This document shows, in pieces, positions 1 through 6,669 of a stretch of DNA of 8,727 nucleotides. The translations under genes were made by a program, and so were the position numbers. The notes beneath the pieces were generated by a model. That model saw only the letters and a program-made list of their open reading frames with translations, was not told where the DNA came from and ran no database searches. The stretch is from Pseudomonadota bacterium (GTDB taxonomy: Bacteria > Pseudomonadota > Gammaproteobacteria > Burkholderiales > Nitrosomonadaceae). Positions within the stretch are counted from its first letter, which is position 1. Each line of letters begins with the position of its first letter. The stretch is taken from assembly GCA_018240935.1 (NCBI GenBank), contig JAFEEV010000259.1, positions 1 through 8,727 on the forward strand, written 5' to 3'.

Positions 1-894
1 GGTGCGCCTAAAACACGTGATGAAATGTTGGCTAAATTGGCATCGGTGCGTCAACAGATTGATGCAAACCTGCGCGAAGATCCTACAGCCGCTTATCATA
101 CGCGCCTGGCGCAGTTGCGGCAGGATGGGGGAACGGGTGTGGCCGGAGGAATGGGAGCGCGTAGGGGTGATGAATTTATGGATGATGGCGCTCCTCGATT
201 GCTGGATGACGAGACTGGTACACGGGAAAAGGATTATTCGCGCTTTGATTCAGCGAGTGGCGAGGAACGCTGGAAATTAAATAGCGAAGTGCAAAAGCCA
301 GTATCCCCCTATGTCCTGCAAACCGGGTTTGTGATACCGGCAACCTTGATATCCGGTATTAATTCCAGTCTGCCTGGGCAGGTCATGGCACAGGTTAGCC
401 AGCATATTTACGATTCACCTATTGGTAAATGGCGCTTGATTCCGCAAGGATCAAGGCTGGTGGGCACCTACTCCAGCGAAGTGGAGTTTGGTCAGGCGCG
501 TGTGCTGGTTGCTTGGCAGCGCATCATCTTTCCGGATGGCAAGACGATGGATATTGGTGCCATGCCGGGTGCTGACGGGGTGGGTTATGCTGGGTTTAAG
601 GATTTGGTCAATAACCATTACCTGCGCATCTTCGGTTCAGCCCTGATTATGTCGGCTATCGTTGCCGGTGCCGCGTACAGTCAGCGTGATGCAGGGGGTG
701 CGTTCGGGCGGCAAAATGCCGGTAGCATCATGAGCCAATCGCTCGGTCAGCAATTGGGGTTAGTAACCGCCAATCTTATCCGCAAGAACCTGAATATATC
801 GCCCACGCTTGAAATCAGACCGGGGTATCGCTTTAACATCATCGTGACCAAAGACATGAGGTTTTCCAAACCGTATCAATCATTTGATTATTAA
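1..894 (+). CDS. trbI: TrbI (VirB10-like) conjugal transfer protein, 3' part
   Basis: The frame is open from the first base, so this is the C-terminal 297 residues of a longer protein; RP4 TrbI is roughly 460 residues. TrbI/VirB10 proteins span from the inner membrane to the outer-membrane core of the type IV secretion channel and relay energy to it. The visible part begins with a charged, low-complexity linker rich in Asp, Arg and Gly. The VirB10/TrbI beta-barrel domain follows, with the typical stretches VLQTGFVIPATL, GKWRLIPQGSRLVGTY, RIIFPDGKTMDI and, near the end, LEIRPGYRFNIIVTKDM. The segment around YLRIFGSALIMSAIVAGAA fits the outer-membrane antenna helices. The gene is followed 18 nt later by trbJ, as in RP4-type operons. 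Any ATG inside the frame, such as that at 25, is internal rather than the true start. Confidence 0.93.
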   Translation, partial: GAPKTRDEMLAKLASVRQQIDANLREDPTAAYHTRLAQLRQDGGTGVAGGMGARRGDEFMDDGAPRLLDDETGTREKDYSRFDSASGEERWKLNSEVQKPVSPYVLQTGFVIPATLISGINSSLPGQVMAQVSQHIYDSPIGKWRLIPQGSRLVGTYSSEVEFGQARVLVAWQRIIFPDGKTMDIGAMPGADGVGYAGFKDLVNNHYLRIFGSALIMSAIVAGAAYSQRDAGGAFGRQNAGSIMSQSLGQQLGLVTANLIRKNLNISPTLEIRPGYRFNIIVTKDMRFSKPYQSFDY

Positions 895-912
895 TAACAG
901 GAGTGATCAAAC

Positions 913-1713
913 ATGATAAATAGCAAAAATCTAGCTGCTCAGTTGATCGTAATGCTGTTCGCACTCGGTAATACTGGTTATTCACCGGTTATAAAAGCCG
1001 GTGGAATGGCTGTCATTGATGTGGCAAATATCAAGCAAACCACGATTACCGCGCTTGAAGCAATAGAACAGACACAAAAGCAAATAGAGCAGTATCAGAC
1101 GCAATTGCAGCAATATGAGAACATGATTCGAAACACCATGGCACCGCCTGCATATGTCTGGGCGAAAGTGGAGTATGCGATGAACAAGCTCATCAATTTG
1201 ACCAATACCATACGCTATTATGAACAGCAGTATGGCGGACTGGATGGTTATATGCAGCGGTTTCGCAATGTTGAATATTATCGCAGTTCCCCGTGTTTTA
1301 GTTTGCAGGAAAAATGCAATGAGGGCGCCTGGAAACTCCTGAAGGAAGGACAAAATACCAGTACGGACGCACAAAAAAATGCCAATGATTCGTTATTACG
1401 GGGTTTAAGCGAACATCAGAATCAGATTCCAGTGGATGCTGCTCACCTGCAAGTCCTGCAACAAAAAACCGAGTCGGCCCAGGGACAAATGGAAGCCCTA
1501 CAATATGCCAACCAGTTGGCCGCGTACCAGGCAAATCAGTTGCTGCAAATGCGTCAAATGCTCATTGCCCAGCATAATGCTGCCAATACGCTAAGTCAGG
1601 CCGAGGTAGACCAAAAGGCCATGCAACAGGCTGCGCGTGAGGCGGCAACCAAGCGATTGAGTCCTGAAATACTGCCAGTGGGTAGAAACTGGTCTGTCAG
1701 GGACGCCTTTTGA
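913..1713 (+). CDS. trbJ: TrbJ (VirB5-like) conjugal transfer protein
   Basis: TrbJ is the VirB5-like, exported minor pilus or adhesin component of P-type conjugation systems. The 266-residue product starts with a hydrophobic export signal (about residues 8-29), then AGGMAVIDVANIKQ, the characteristic post-signal motif of TrbJ. A long Gln-rich helical region follows (about 42-75), then a second helical region (about 180-245) rich in Gln, Ala and Leu, as expected for the coiled VirB5 fold. Cys128 and Cys135 could form a disulfide in the periplasm. The start is supported by AGGAG at 899-903, 9 nt upstream of the ATG. It lies between trbI and the trbK-like lipoprotein, the RP4 order. Length is close to the family norm. 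Confidence 0.92.
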   Translation: MINSKNLAAQLIVMLFALGNTGYSPVIKAGGMAVIDVANIKQTTITALEAIEQTQKQIEQYQTQLQQYENMIRNTMAPPAYVWAKVEYAMNKLINLTNTIRYYEQQYGGLDGYMQRFRNVEYYRSSPCFSLQEKCNEGAWKLLKEGQNTSTDAQKNANDSLLRGLSEHQNQIPVDAAHLQVLQQKTESAQGQMEALQYANQLAAYQANQLLQMRQMLIAQHNAANTLSQAEVDQKAMQQAAREAATKRLSPEILPVGRNWSVRDAF

Positions 1714-1736
1714 AACTCTAACCTAAGGAGATACCG

Positions 1737-1940
1737 ATGAAAAAAGGTCATTTGATTATTGCAGTTATCTGTTCATTGACTTTGTTGCTGTTGTCAGGGT
1801 GTTATAAGGATGGAGATGGCAAGCTTGAATTGAAGGAGCCTAAGAAAGAATTAAGTGAAATGCCGCCTGGAATTAGATGGACTATTAACGGGCCAGTAGA
1901 TGAAACGGATAATCCAATTGAATTAGAAAAAGCAAAATAG
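1737..1940 (+). CDS. trbK: TrbK-like entry-exclusion lipoprotein
   Basis: This 67-residue protein has a classic lipoprotein signal: MKKGH, a hydrophobic stretch, then the lipobox LLSGC with the acylated cysteine at residue 22. The mature part is about 45 residues, charged and hydrophilic. In RP4 the gene between trbJ and trbL encodes TrbK, a lipoprotein of about 69 residues. TrbK blocks entry of a second related plasmid (entry exclusion) and is not needed for transfer itself. Position, size and lipobox all agree, but such proteins diverge quickly and I assign the function by context more than by sequence. AAGGAG at 1725-1730 sits 6 nt before the ATG. The gene seems more AT-rich and Lys/Glu-rich than its neighbours, as is common for exclusion genes exchanged between elements. 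Confidence 0.8.
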   Translation: MKKGHLIIAVICSLTLLLLSGCYKDGDGKLELKEPKKELSEMPPGIRWTINGPVDETDNPIELEKAK

Positions 1941-1982
1941 TTGTTCGCCTAAAATTGCGAGAAGAATCAGGAGATCAAACGT

Positions 1983-3071
1983 ATGTACAAATTATTATGT
2001 GTCTTATTAAGTACCTTGCTTCTGATATTTCTTTCTACAAAGGCATCTGCTGAGCTGGCCTACATTGATCCAGCAACCAATCAGAGCGTGCTGGATCAAG
2101 TTGTCCAAAAGTTTTGGACAAAGGTTAAGAGCTGGCAAAATGTTGTTCAGGCCGCGGCCGAGCGTTTGTTCTGGACGTTGGTGCTGATTTCGATGGTGTG
2201 GACATTTGGAATGATGCTGTTGCGCAAAGCCGATATCGCGGATTTCTTTGCCGAGTTCACCCGTTTTATTATCTTTACAGGCTTTTACTTCTGGTTACTA
2301 ACCAATGCCGTATCAGGCCACAATATTGCAGGGACAATCATAGATTCGATGCAGCAACTAGGCGGAACTGCCGCCGGTTTGCCGAGTGGAGCCAGTCATG
2401 CCAGTATCATGCACACAGGTATTTTAATCTGGAACCAGGCAACGAATAGTCTTACATTCATGCAGCCTATGGATAGTCTGATGGGTTTTGTCATTTCGTT
2501 GATTATTTTAATTATCCTGACAGTAATTGCGGTCAACATGCTGCTTTTGCTGATATCAGGATGGGTGTTAATGTATGCGGGTATCTTCTTTTTGGGTTTT
2601 GGTGGCGCTCGTTGGACATCCGACATCGCCATAAACTACTTTAAAACAGTTCTGGGTGTTGGTATTCAGCTATTTGTGATGCTCCTGATCGTTGGTATTG
2701 GCAGTGATCTGTTATCCAGTTTTTACGCCAAAATGGGTAAAAACGTTCTGAATTATGAAGAACTGGCGGTTATGCTGATTTTTACGATTGCATTTTTTGT
2801 ATTGATTTCCAGATTGCCGCTGTTGCTGGCTGGCATTATAACGGGTAGTAGCATAGGTTCTGCTGTCGGAATTGGCAGTTATGGCGCCGGTGGTTTTATG
2901 GCGGCGGCAGGTACGGCGGTAGCCGTTGCCTCTTATGGCGGCACACTGGCAGCCGGTCGGCTGACAGCAGCAAGGAGTGCAGGAACGGATGCTTTGCGTA
3001 ATGCCATAGAAAAAGGCCAGGCTCAGGAATCGTCAGGTGTGAACAATATTTCGCAAGGAGGGGGTAAATAA
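1983..3071 (+). CDS. trbL: TrbL (VirB6-like) polytopic membrane protein
   Basis: TrbL is the VirB6-like inner-membrane channel component of the mating apparatus. The 362-residue product begins with a cleavable signal peptide ending in ASA (cleavage probably after residue 23). The next segment contains DQVVQKFWTKVKSWQ, typical of TrbL. About six hydrophobic helices follow, near residues 60-80, 90-109, 165-185, 186-207, 223-243 and 263-287. The tail is rich in Gly, Ala and Ser. At 362 residues it is shorter than RP4 TrbL (over 500), the difference being in the hydrophilic C-terminal tail, which varies widely in this family. AGGAG at 1969-1973 supports the ATG. The TAA stop shares its last base with the ATG of a short ORF. 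Confidence 0.92.
   Translation: MYKLLCVLLSTLLLIFLSTKASAELAYIDPATNQSVLDQVVQKFWTKVKSWQNVVQAAAERLFWTLVLISMVWTFGMMLLRKADIADFFAEFTRFIIFTGFYFWLLTNAVSGHNIAGTIIDSMQQLGGTAAGLPSGASHASIMHTGILIWNQATNSLTFMQPMDSLMGFVISLIILIILTVIAVNMLLLLISGWVLMYAGIFFLGFGGARWTSDIAINYFKTVLGVGIQLFVMLLIVGIGSDLLSSFYAKMGKNVLNYEELAVMLIFTIAFFVLISRLPLLLAGIITGSSIGSAVGIGSYGAGGFMAAAGTAVAVASYGGTLAAGRLTAARSAGTDALRNAIEKGQAQESSGVNNISQGGGK
3055..3064 (+). promoter_or_regulatory. Strong Shine-Dalgarno inside the end of trbL
   Basis: AAGGAGGGGG lies in the last codons of trbL, 6 nt before the ATG at 3071. It is the only strong ribosome binding site near the transglycosylase start at 3100, which has none of its own. Confidence 0.75.
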
Positions 3072-3103
3072 TGGATAGGGCATTTAACCGATTCGACCGA
3101 TGA
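3071..3103 (+). CDS. Ten-codon leader ORF between trbL and the transglycosylase
   Basis: The ORF reads MDRAFNRFDR and stops. Its ATG overlaps the trbL stop by one base (TAATG) and has a strong Shine-Dalgarno at correct spacing. Its TGA overlaps the ATG of the transglycosylase (ATGA). The arrangement suggests that ribosomes loaded at 3071 reinitiate at 3100, so the peptide may matter only as a coupling device. Another reading is that it is the remnant of the start of a lost gene such as trbM, which occupies this place in RP4. A frameshifted N-terminus of the transglycosylase is less likely, because that protein looks complete from 3100. Confidence 0.5.
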   Translation: MDRAFNRFDR

Positions 3104-3534
3104 TGAATTTGCCGCCGGATATGCAAGAAAGAGTGGTGTGCTCAATTATAGCCGCCATCAAGTATGAAATACCCGCCAATATCTTACTGGCGATAGCCGA
3201 AAAAGAGGGTGGCAAGCCAGGTCAATGGGTCAATAATAGGAATGGCACTTACGATGTTGGTTCTATGCAGTTTAATACCTCATACCTACAAGATTTATCC
3301 AAATATGGCATCACGGCTGAGCATGTGGCAAGAGTTGGTTGTTATGCCTATGATCTGGCCGCCTGGCGGGTGCGTCTGCATATCAGGAATGACAAGGGCG
3401 ACATCTGGACAAAAGCAGCCAATTATCATTCACGGACTCCAAAATATAATGCAAAGTATCGCTCTGATTTGATTGCCAGAGCTGTTAAATGGGCTGATTG
3501 GTTGGAAGAACGGATTACTTCAGCTATGGATTAA
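3100..3534 (+). CDS. TrbN-like lytic transglycosylase
   Basis: The 144-residue protein has a lysozyme-like transglycosylase fold of the kind found in conjugation operons, where it opens peptidoglycan for assembly of the secretion channel. The catalytic region reads ILLAIAEKEGG, with Glu36 in the position of the catalytic acid. It is followed by NGTYDVGSMQFNTSYL (about residues 48-63), matching the GxxDxGxMQxN signature, and by KAANYHSRTPKYN (about residues 107-119), the usual downstream AxxYHS-type motif. There is no evident signal peptide, so export may rely on the secretion machinery or another route. The frame has a stop at 3085-3087, so the start is at or after 3088. I chose the ATG at 3100, coupled to the leader ORF; 3103 and 3121 are possible. 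The placement downstream of trbL corresponds to trbN of RP4. Confidence 0.85.
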   Translation: MMNLPPDMQERVVCSIIAAIKYEIPANILLAIAEKEGGKPGQWVNNRNGTYDVGSMQFNTSYLQDLSKYGITAEHVARVGCYAYDLAAWRVRLHIRNDKGDIWTKAANYHSRTPKYNAKYRSDLIARAVKWADWLEERITSAMD

Positions 3535-3602
3535 TGATAGTCGCTTTCTTGAAGATGGCACTTCTAGCAATTATGGTGACTACCTTTTGCAGGGCGATTT
3601 AG
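3534..3602 (+). pseudogene. 22-codon hydrophobic ORF, possible truncated next gene of the operon
   Basis: The ATG overlaps the transglycosylase stop by one base (TAATG). The peptide MIVAFLKMALLAIMVTTFCR plus two residues looks like a signal peptide or membrane anchor, then ends at TAG. It could be the surviving 5' end of the next exported protein of the operon, for instance a TraF-like peptidase or another Trb protein, cut off where the element meets region 2. A chance ORF is also possible. Confidence 0.35.
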
Positions 3603-3689
3603 CATAAATTTGGCACAGTTGGATTCTTTTGTCTTTTTAGCCCACCGGATCAAAATCCAACACTTTTTGCTATTCATTAGATACAAATT
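3603..3689. other. Short non-coding stretch after the Trb genes
   Basis: No ORF with a convincing start or composition, and no clear GC-rich stem plus T-run terminator, is visible here. It separates the last coupled ORF of the Trb operon from decayed sequence on the other strand and may hold the junction of the mobile segment. Confidence 0.4.
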
Positions 3690-3711
3690 TTATAAATTTT
3701 TTGAAAATTTG
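3684..3711. repeat. AT-rich inverted repeat
   Basis: CAAATTTT (3684-3691) and AAAATTTG (3704-3711) are perfect inverted copies separated by 12 nt. The stem is almost entirely A/T, so a role as an intrinsic terminator is weak. It lies at the far end of the decayed methyltransferase region. Confidence 0.4.
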
Positions 3712-3854
3712 TCAGTGTTTTTGATATTTCTACTGACAATTGCCAAAGCTTGTTTGATCGCTTGCAGATATTGACTCTCAAGTCTACTTTGTTTTTTGCC
3801 AATTCGAGAGATATCAACCGCACGTAATTGATTGAGACTAATATTACGATTCGG
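3690..3854 (-). other. 54-codon open stretch of unknown origin in the methyltransferase tail
   Basis: Just where methyltransferase similarity fades, another frame is open for 54 codons from after a TGA at 3855-3857 to the TAA at 3690-3692. It reads SLNQLRAVDISRIGKKQSRL, then QYLQAIKQALAIVSRNI and more. The composition is that of a genuine amphipathic helical protein and unlike chance translation. It has no ATG. It could be the frameshifted C-terminus of the methyltransferase or the end of a different, inserted gene; I do not recognise it. Confidence 0.4.
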
Positions 3855-4340
3855 TCAAAGCCTGAACGAGTGAGTATTTCTTTGATGGGGTCGATTGCAT
3901 GACAGGAAATGGGATTGAACAGGAATCTGGGCGTATCCGACGGAAAGAATTGATTAAGTACTTCGAAACTCAACCTGGCGAATGGATTGTAGTGTTCCGA
4001 GCCCCAGACATTGAACAAGTAACACCCGCCATGTCTCAATGTCCGGTGGATTTCGCGAAAAGGCATTTCTTTATCAAAAAATATGAATTGTTCATGAGGA
4101 AGAAATTTCGCATGGGCAACATCCAGCATGGAATTACTGGTGTCGATTGCAGTCAGTTGTGTGTTGCGAGCATATTACGCAACTTACGGGTATTATACCA
4201 GCACCGACGGCAACTTCAAGCACGTCCTTAAGTGATCTTTCCACGGTACGTTGTGCGATGTCGGCGCCATAGTGCTCGAAAAGCACCGGGCCGAGGTCTT
4301 GATCGTAAGGGATAGCGACGTTGCCAAAATAACCTGTCAT
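3690..4340 (-). pseudogene. Decayed class I SAM-dependent methyltransferase
   Basis: The gene starts at the ATG at 4338-4340 with GGAG about 6 nt upstream. The first frame carries NVAIPYDQDLGPVLFEHYG and then LKDVLEVAVGAGI, the glycine-rich SAM-binding motif I. Near 4199 the homology moves to a second frame (TRKLRNMLATH) and near 4160 to a third (TQLTAIDTSNSMLDVAHAKF), so two small indels have occurred. Soon after, near 4080, AKFLPHEQF runs almost directly into FFDKEMPFREIHRTL. About 30 residues usual in this family, including the middle of the Rossmann fold, are therefore missing. The later part (HGGCYLFNVWGSEHYNPF, ISCHAIDPIKE, SGFDRIV) is well preserved up to about 3856, beyond which the family C-terminus is not recognisable. 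Intact relatives have about 260-280 residues. This copy cannot make a working enzyme. Confidence 0.85.
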
Positions 4341-4349
4341 TGAGTTCTC

Positions 4350-4365
4350 CAGTAAACGTTAACTG
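4350..4365. promoter_or_regulatory. 16-bp palindrome over the start region of the dead methyltransferase
   Basis: CAGTAAACGTTAACTG matches its own reverse complement at 14 of 16 positions. It starts 9 bp upstream of the old ATG and touches the Shine-Dalgarno, the position expected of a repressor operator. No regulator is known for it from this window. Confidence 0.45.
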
Positions 4366-4385
4366 ATAGGATAAAGTGTCTGATC

Positions 4386-4403
4386 GACCATAGTACGGTG
4401 GTC
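4386..4403. promoter_or_regulatory. 18-bp palindrome, operator-like
   Basis: GACCATAGTACGGTGGTC is symmetric at 14 of 18 positions, with arms GACCA/TGGTC and a central GTAC. It lies between the end of the unknown membrane protein gene and the start of the dead methyltransferase. It could be an operator for the latter or a short hairpin ending the upstream unit, though no T-run follows. Confidence 0.4.
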
Positions 4404-4435
4404 AAATGACCGGATCTTTATAAGCAGAAGAAAAA

Positions 4436-5068
4436 CTAATCGACCATTCGTCTGAGATTATATAAAAAGACAGCTACCGCGCTTAGTAAGAGCAAAGGCC
4501 AGAACTGAATGAAAGGCTCATACCATTCCGTGCCGACCGTGATCGGGATTTCCAGATTGAATTCAGCCTGGTGCTCATCTATTCCGGAGAGACGGAATAT
4601 GTATTCTCCCGTTTCCTTAATACGAATTTCCTGGGAAATGATGCCTGAATGATAATTTCCGGCAGGAGCCGAAAGAAGTGGTTGCCCTGATTTTCCATCG
4701 ACTTCCCTGAACAGGGTAAGTGCTACGGGCTGTTCCCGTATAGTTACGGGATATAACAGATCGATGGTAATACTGAGCAGGCCCGGGCCGGGTATTTTTC
4801 CACACAGAATTGGAGCGGCCATTGCACTCAATGCATCTTCCGGTATTTCATAGTCATCAGGAATAAAATAAGCGGAATAGCCGATCAATAATGTATCGGA
4901 CTCGATCGTGCAGGTGCCGCCACGAAAGCCTTTGGGATAAGTTTCCGATCTGTCTCCCTGAGAGCTTACGTGAAACTGCATGCCGATCACAACGATGCTC
5001 ATCAATATTCCCGTGACAATTACAAGGCGCCGGGTGTGGATCGATAAATTCTGCCAGATTGTGGTCAT
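4436..5068 (-). CDS. Unrecognised protein with two membrane anchors and an extracytoplasmic domain
   Basis: The 210-residue product has a hydrophobic helix at about residues 14-34 and another at about 185-204, with basic residues (HTRR near the N-terminus, NLRR near the C-terminus) on the outer flanks. That predicts both ends in the cytoplasm and about 150 residues outside the inner membrane. The outside part has many alternating hydrophobic residues, for example SQEIRIKETGEYIFRLSGI, suggesting a beta-sandwich. It also has two cysteines (53 and 89) that could pair. I do not recognise a family. GGAGGAG at 5072-5078 supports the ATG. It follows the urea transporter by 69 nt on the same strand, so co-expression and a role next to the channel are plausible but inferred. 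Confidence 0.8.
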   Translation of the reverse strand: MTTIWQNLSIHTRRLVIVTGILMSIVVIGMQFHVSSQGDRSETYPKGFRGGTCTIESDTLLIGYSAYFIPDDYEIPEDALSAMAAPILCGKIPGPGLLSITIDLLYPVTIREQPVALTLFREVDGKSGQPLLSAPAGNYHSGIISQEIRIKETGEYIFRLSGIDEHQAEFNLEIPITVGTEWYEPFIQFWPLLLLSAVAVFLYNLRRMVD

Positions 5069-5137
5069 AAACTCCTCCTGGAAATGTTTTCTGGAATCGA
5101 AAAGGGGATAATTTGCTTAACTCATTGCTGCCGAAAA

Positions 5138-6073
5138 TCAGTATCTGGATTTACTCGCAATAAACAGGACTACCCATAAGGTAAGAATAAAGGGAGATGC
5201 CAGAACGGGCAGACCCATGGGTGTCAGTAGACTAGATAATACTGCTTGGCATAACACTGCCAGAATACCAGCTAATACTGCCAGCGCAGCACTTTTAGCA
5301 GTAGGTTCAAGAAAAACCCACCCTACCGCAATCATAGTCAGGACCGGATTGAATCCATACAGCCCTATCTCGATTACCTCCTGGCTAATCCCAATCAGCG
5401 CTGGCAAGACAACCCCGATGATTGCTCCGCCTATGGCCATGAGTGCGCCACGCAGCGAAGCGATCGCAATACCCATTAAAAGTAAACCGCCGGCAAGGAT
5501 ACTGTCAGTAAGGATAACTTGGCTTAGACTTCTTGCTAGCGCGCTAAACCACGTTTCGATAGGTATGGCCCCTATTTCTATCGCAGTTGTTTGAGTGCTT
5601 GCTGCGGGTAATGCTGGTCGTGCATAACTATCAAATGCGTATATCGTTATCAAAAACAACCAGCTAGTCAGGACGAATGGCGAGGTTGCAGCTGGAATCT
5701 TAAAGTTCTGGAGAATTCTCGCCAGAGTAACCCACACGATGCTTGACAGCATCGAGGCAAGTACAATGTAGAGCCAGAGCTGAGGCGTTTGCTCGAGAAA
5801 TAGAAACAGGCAGGGCCCTACCAGAGTGCCGTTAAATCCATATAATCCAGCATCAATATCATCCTCGCAGAATCTGAGAGCATACGCGGTAACCGTACTG
5901 CTGATTACCCCAACGGTTGCAGCCAGCCCCAAGATTACTCCACCAGCATAGAATGCAGCCAGAACAATGAATCCCGTTACGGCATTGCAGCAGAAAACTA
6001 CCTGTCCCGCACCTCTTAAAATTACTCGCAAGGGTTGGGGCAGCGCTCTGTCAATATGTAGCGACCAGTTCAA
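5138..6073 (-). CDS. Urea transporter, UT family
   Basis: UT-family proteins are trimeric channels that let urea cross the inner membrane down its gradient; in ammonia oxidisers the urea can then feed urease. The protein has about 311 residues, normal for bacterial members. It shows the internal twofold repeat of the family: GLYGFNGTLVG (about 75-85) pairs with GLYGFNPVLTMIAVG (about 236-250), and SPFVLTSWLFL (about 130-140) pairs with SPFILTLWVVL (about 292-302). Each half has several hydrophobic helices. The start used is TTG at 6071-6073; there is no ATG near the N-terminus, and AGGAG lies 11 nt upstream, beginning within the TetR stop codon. The 14-nt gap to the TetR gene indicates one transcript and probable coupling. 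I see no urease genes in the window. Confidence 0.92.
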   Translation of the reverse strand: MNWSLHIDRALPQPLRVILRGAGQVVFCCNAVTGFIVLAAFYAGGVILGLAATVGVISSTVTAYALRFCEDDIDAGLYGFNGTLVGPCLFLFLEQTPQLWLYIVLASMLSSIVWVTLARILQNFKIPAATSPFVLTSWLFLITIYAFDSYARPALPAASTQTTAIEIGAIPIETWFSALARSLSQVILTDSILAGGLLLMGIAIASLRGALMAIGGAIIGVVLPALIGISQEVIEIGLYGFNPVLTMIAVGWVFLEPTAKSAALAVLAGILAVLCQAVLSSLLTPMGLPVLASPFILTLWVVLFIASKSRY

Positions 6074-6083
6074 GGTAATATTC

Positions 6084-6089
6084 TCTCCT
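6084..6089 (-). promoter_or_regulatory. Shine-Dalgarno of the urea transporter overlapping the TetR stop
   Basis: On the - strand TAGGAGAG joins the TAG stop of the TetR gene to the ribosome site that serves the TTG start 10-11 nt further on. This decides the TTG as the start and suggests that translation of the channel depends on translation of the repressor. Confidence 0.6.
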
Positions 6090-6654
6090 ATGTAGCGCTG
6101 CGCAGAATATCCTCAGCAGCTAATCGTCCTATATGCGCAATTTCACCATTGCCGGTAACCATTGCTGTCACGATGGTGCCATCAATCAATAGGCTCAGTT
6201 TTTCCGTTACTATCTCGGGATTCCGTGCGCCGCTTTCCGCTACCATTGCCTGGAGTCTGGCATTTATTTTCTCCCTGTGCCCGTTGGCTATTTCCTGTAT
6301 CCAGCCATTGCTCTTTTCATGTTCAGCCACGGCATTGATAAATACACAACCGAAAAAATCTTCACTGCCGAACCAGTCCTGCATTAAATCGAACAGTGCC
6401 AGGATGCGGTCGAAAGGAGAGCATTCCATTGTCGGAAGATCCAAATCAAACCAACGGAACCACATATCTGCCTCTGCCTCGAACACGGCTTTGAGCAGGT
6501 TTTCTTTCGATCCGTAATGCGTATAGAGACTGCGCCGGGATACACCCGATTCTTCAATGATTCTGGCGATACCGGTAGCATGAATGCCCACACGGCAAAA
6601 CAGACGACGTGTCGTCCGCAGTATTTTTTCCTCTACTGATATTTTTCTAGGCAT
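6088..6654 (-). CDS. TetR-family transcriptional regulator
   Basis: TetR proteins are dimeric repressors that release DNA when a small ligand binds the C-terminal domain. From the ATG at 6654 the protein has 188 residues. The N-terminal domain is typical: MPRKISVEEKILRTTRRLF, then IARIIEESGVSRRSLYTHYG (about residues 29-48), the helix-turn-helix, then SKENLLKAVFEAE. The remainder is a helical ligand domain of the type seen in small TetR repressors. An in-frame ATG at 6684 would add ten residues, but it lies inside a perfect inverted repeat likely to be the operator, and TetR homologues usually begin with the MPRK-like sequence, so I prefer 6654. That start has no strong Shine-Dalgarno. The urea transporter follows 14 nt downstream, so it is the most likely target. 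The ligand is unknown. Confidence 0.9.
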   Translation of the reverse strand: MPRKISVEEKILRTTRRLFCRVGIHATGIARIIEESGVSRRSLYTHYGSKENLLKAVFEAEADMWFRWFDLDLPTMECSPFDRILALFDLMQDWFGSEDFFGCVFINAVAEHEKSNGWIQEIANGHREKINARLQAMVAESGARNPEIVTEKLSLLIDGTIVTAMVTGNGEIAHIGRLAAEDILRSAT

Positions 6655-6669
6655 CGTTGTCAAGGTAAT

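Noticed and set aside
982..1374. 130-codon - strand ORF inside trbJ
   Set aside because: It is antisense to a clearly recognised trbJ gene.
3661..3720. Possible Rho-independent terminator of the Trb operon
   Set aside because: The inverted repeat is almost pure A/T and no adequate T-run directly follows the stem, so I list it only as a repeat.
3899..4231. 110-codon + strand ORF
   Set aside because: It lies antisense to the methyltransferase pseudogene, whose motifs are clear on the - strand; the + product has no recognisable features.
5217..5594. 125-codon + strand ORF
   Set aside because: It is antisense to the well-supported urea transporter and has the skewed composition of a shadow frame.
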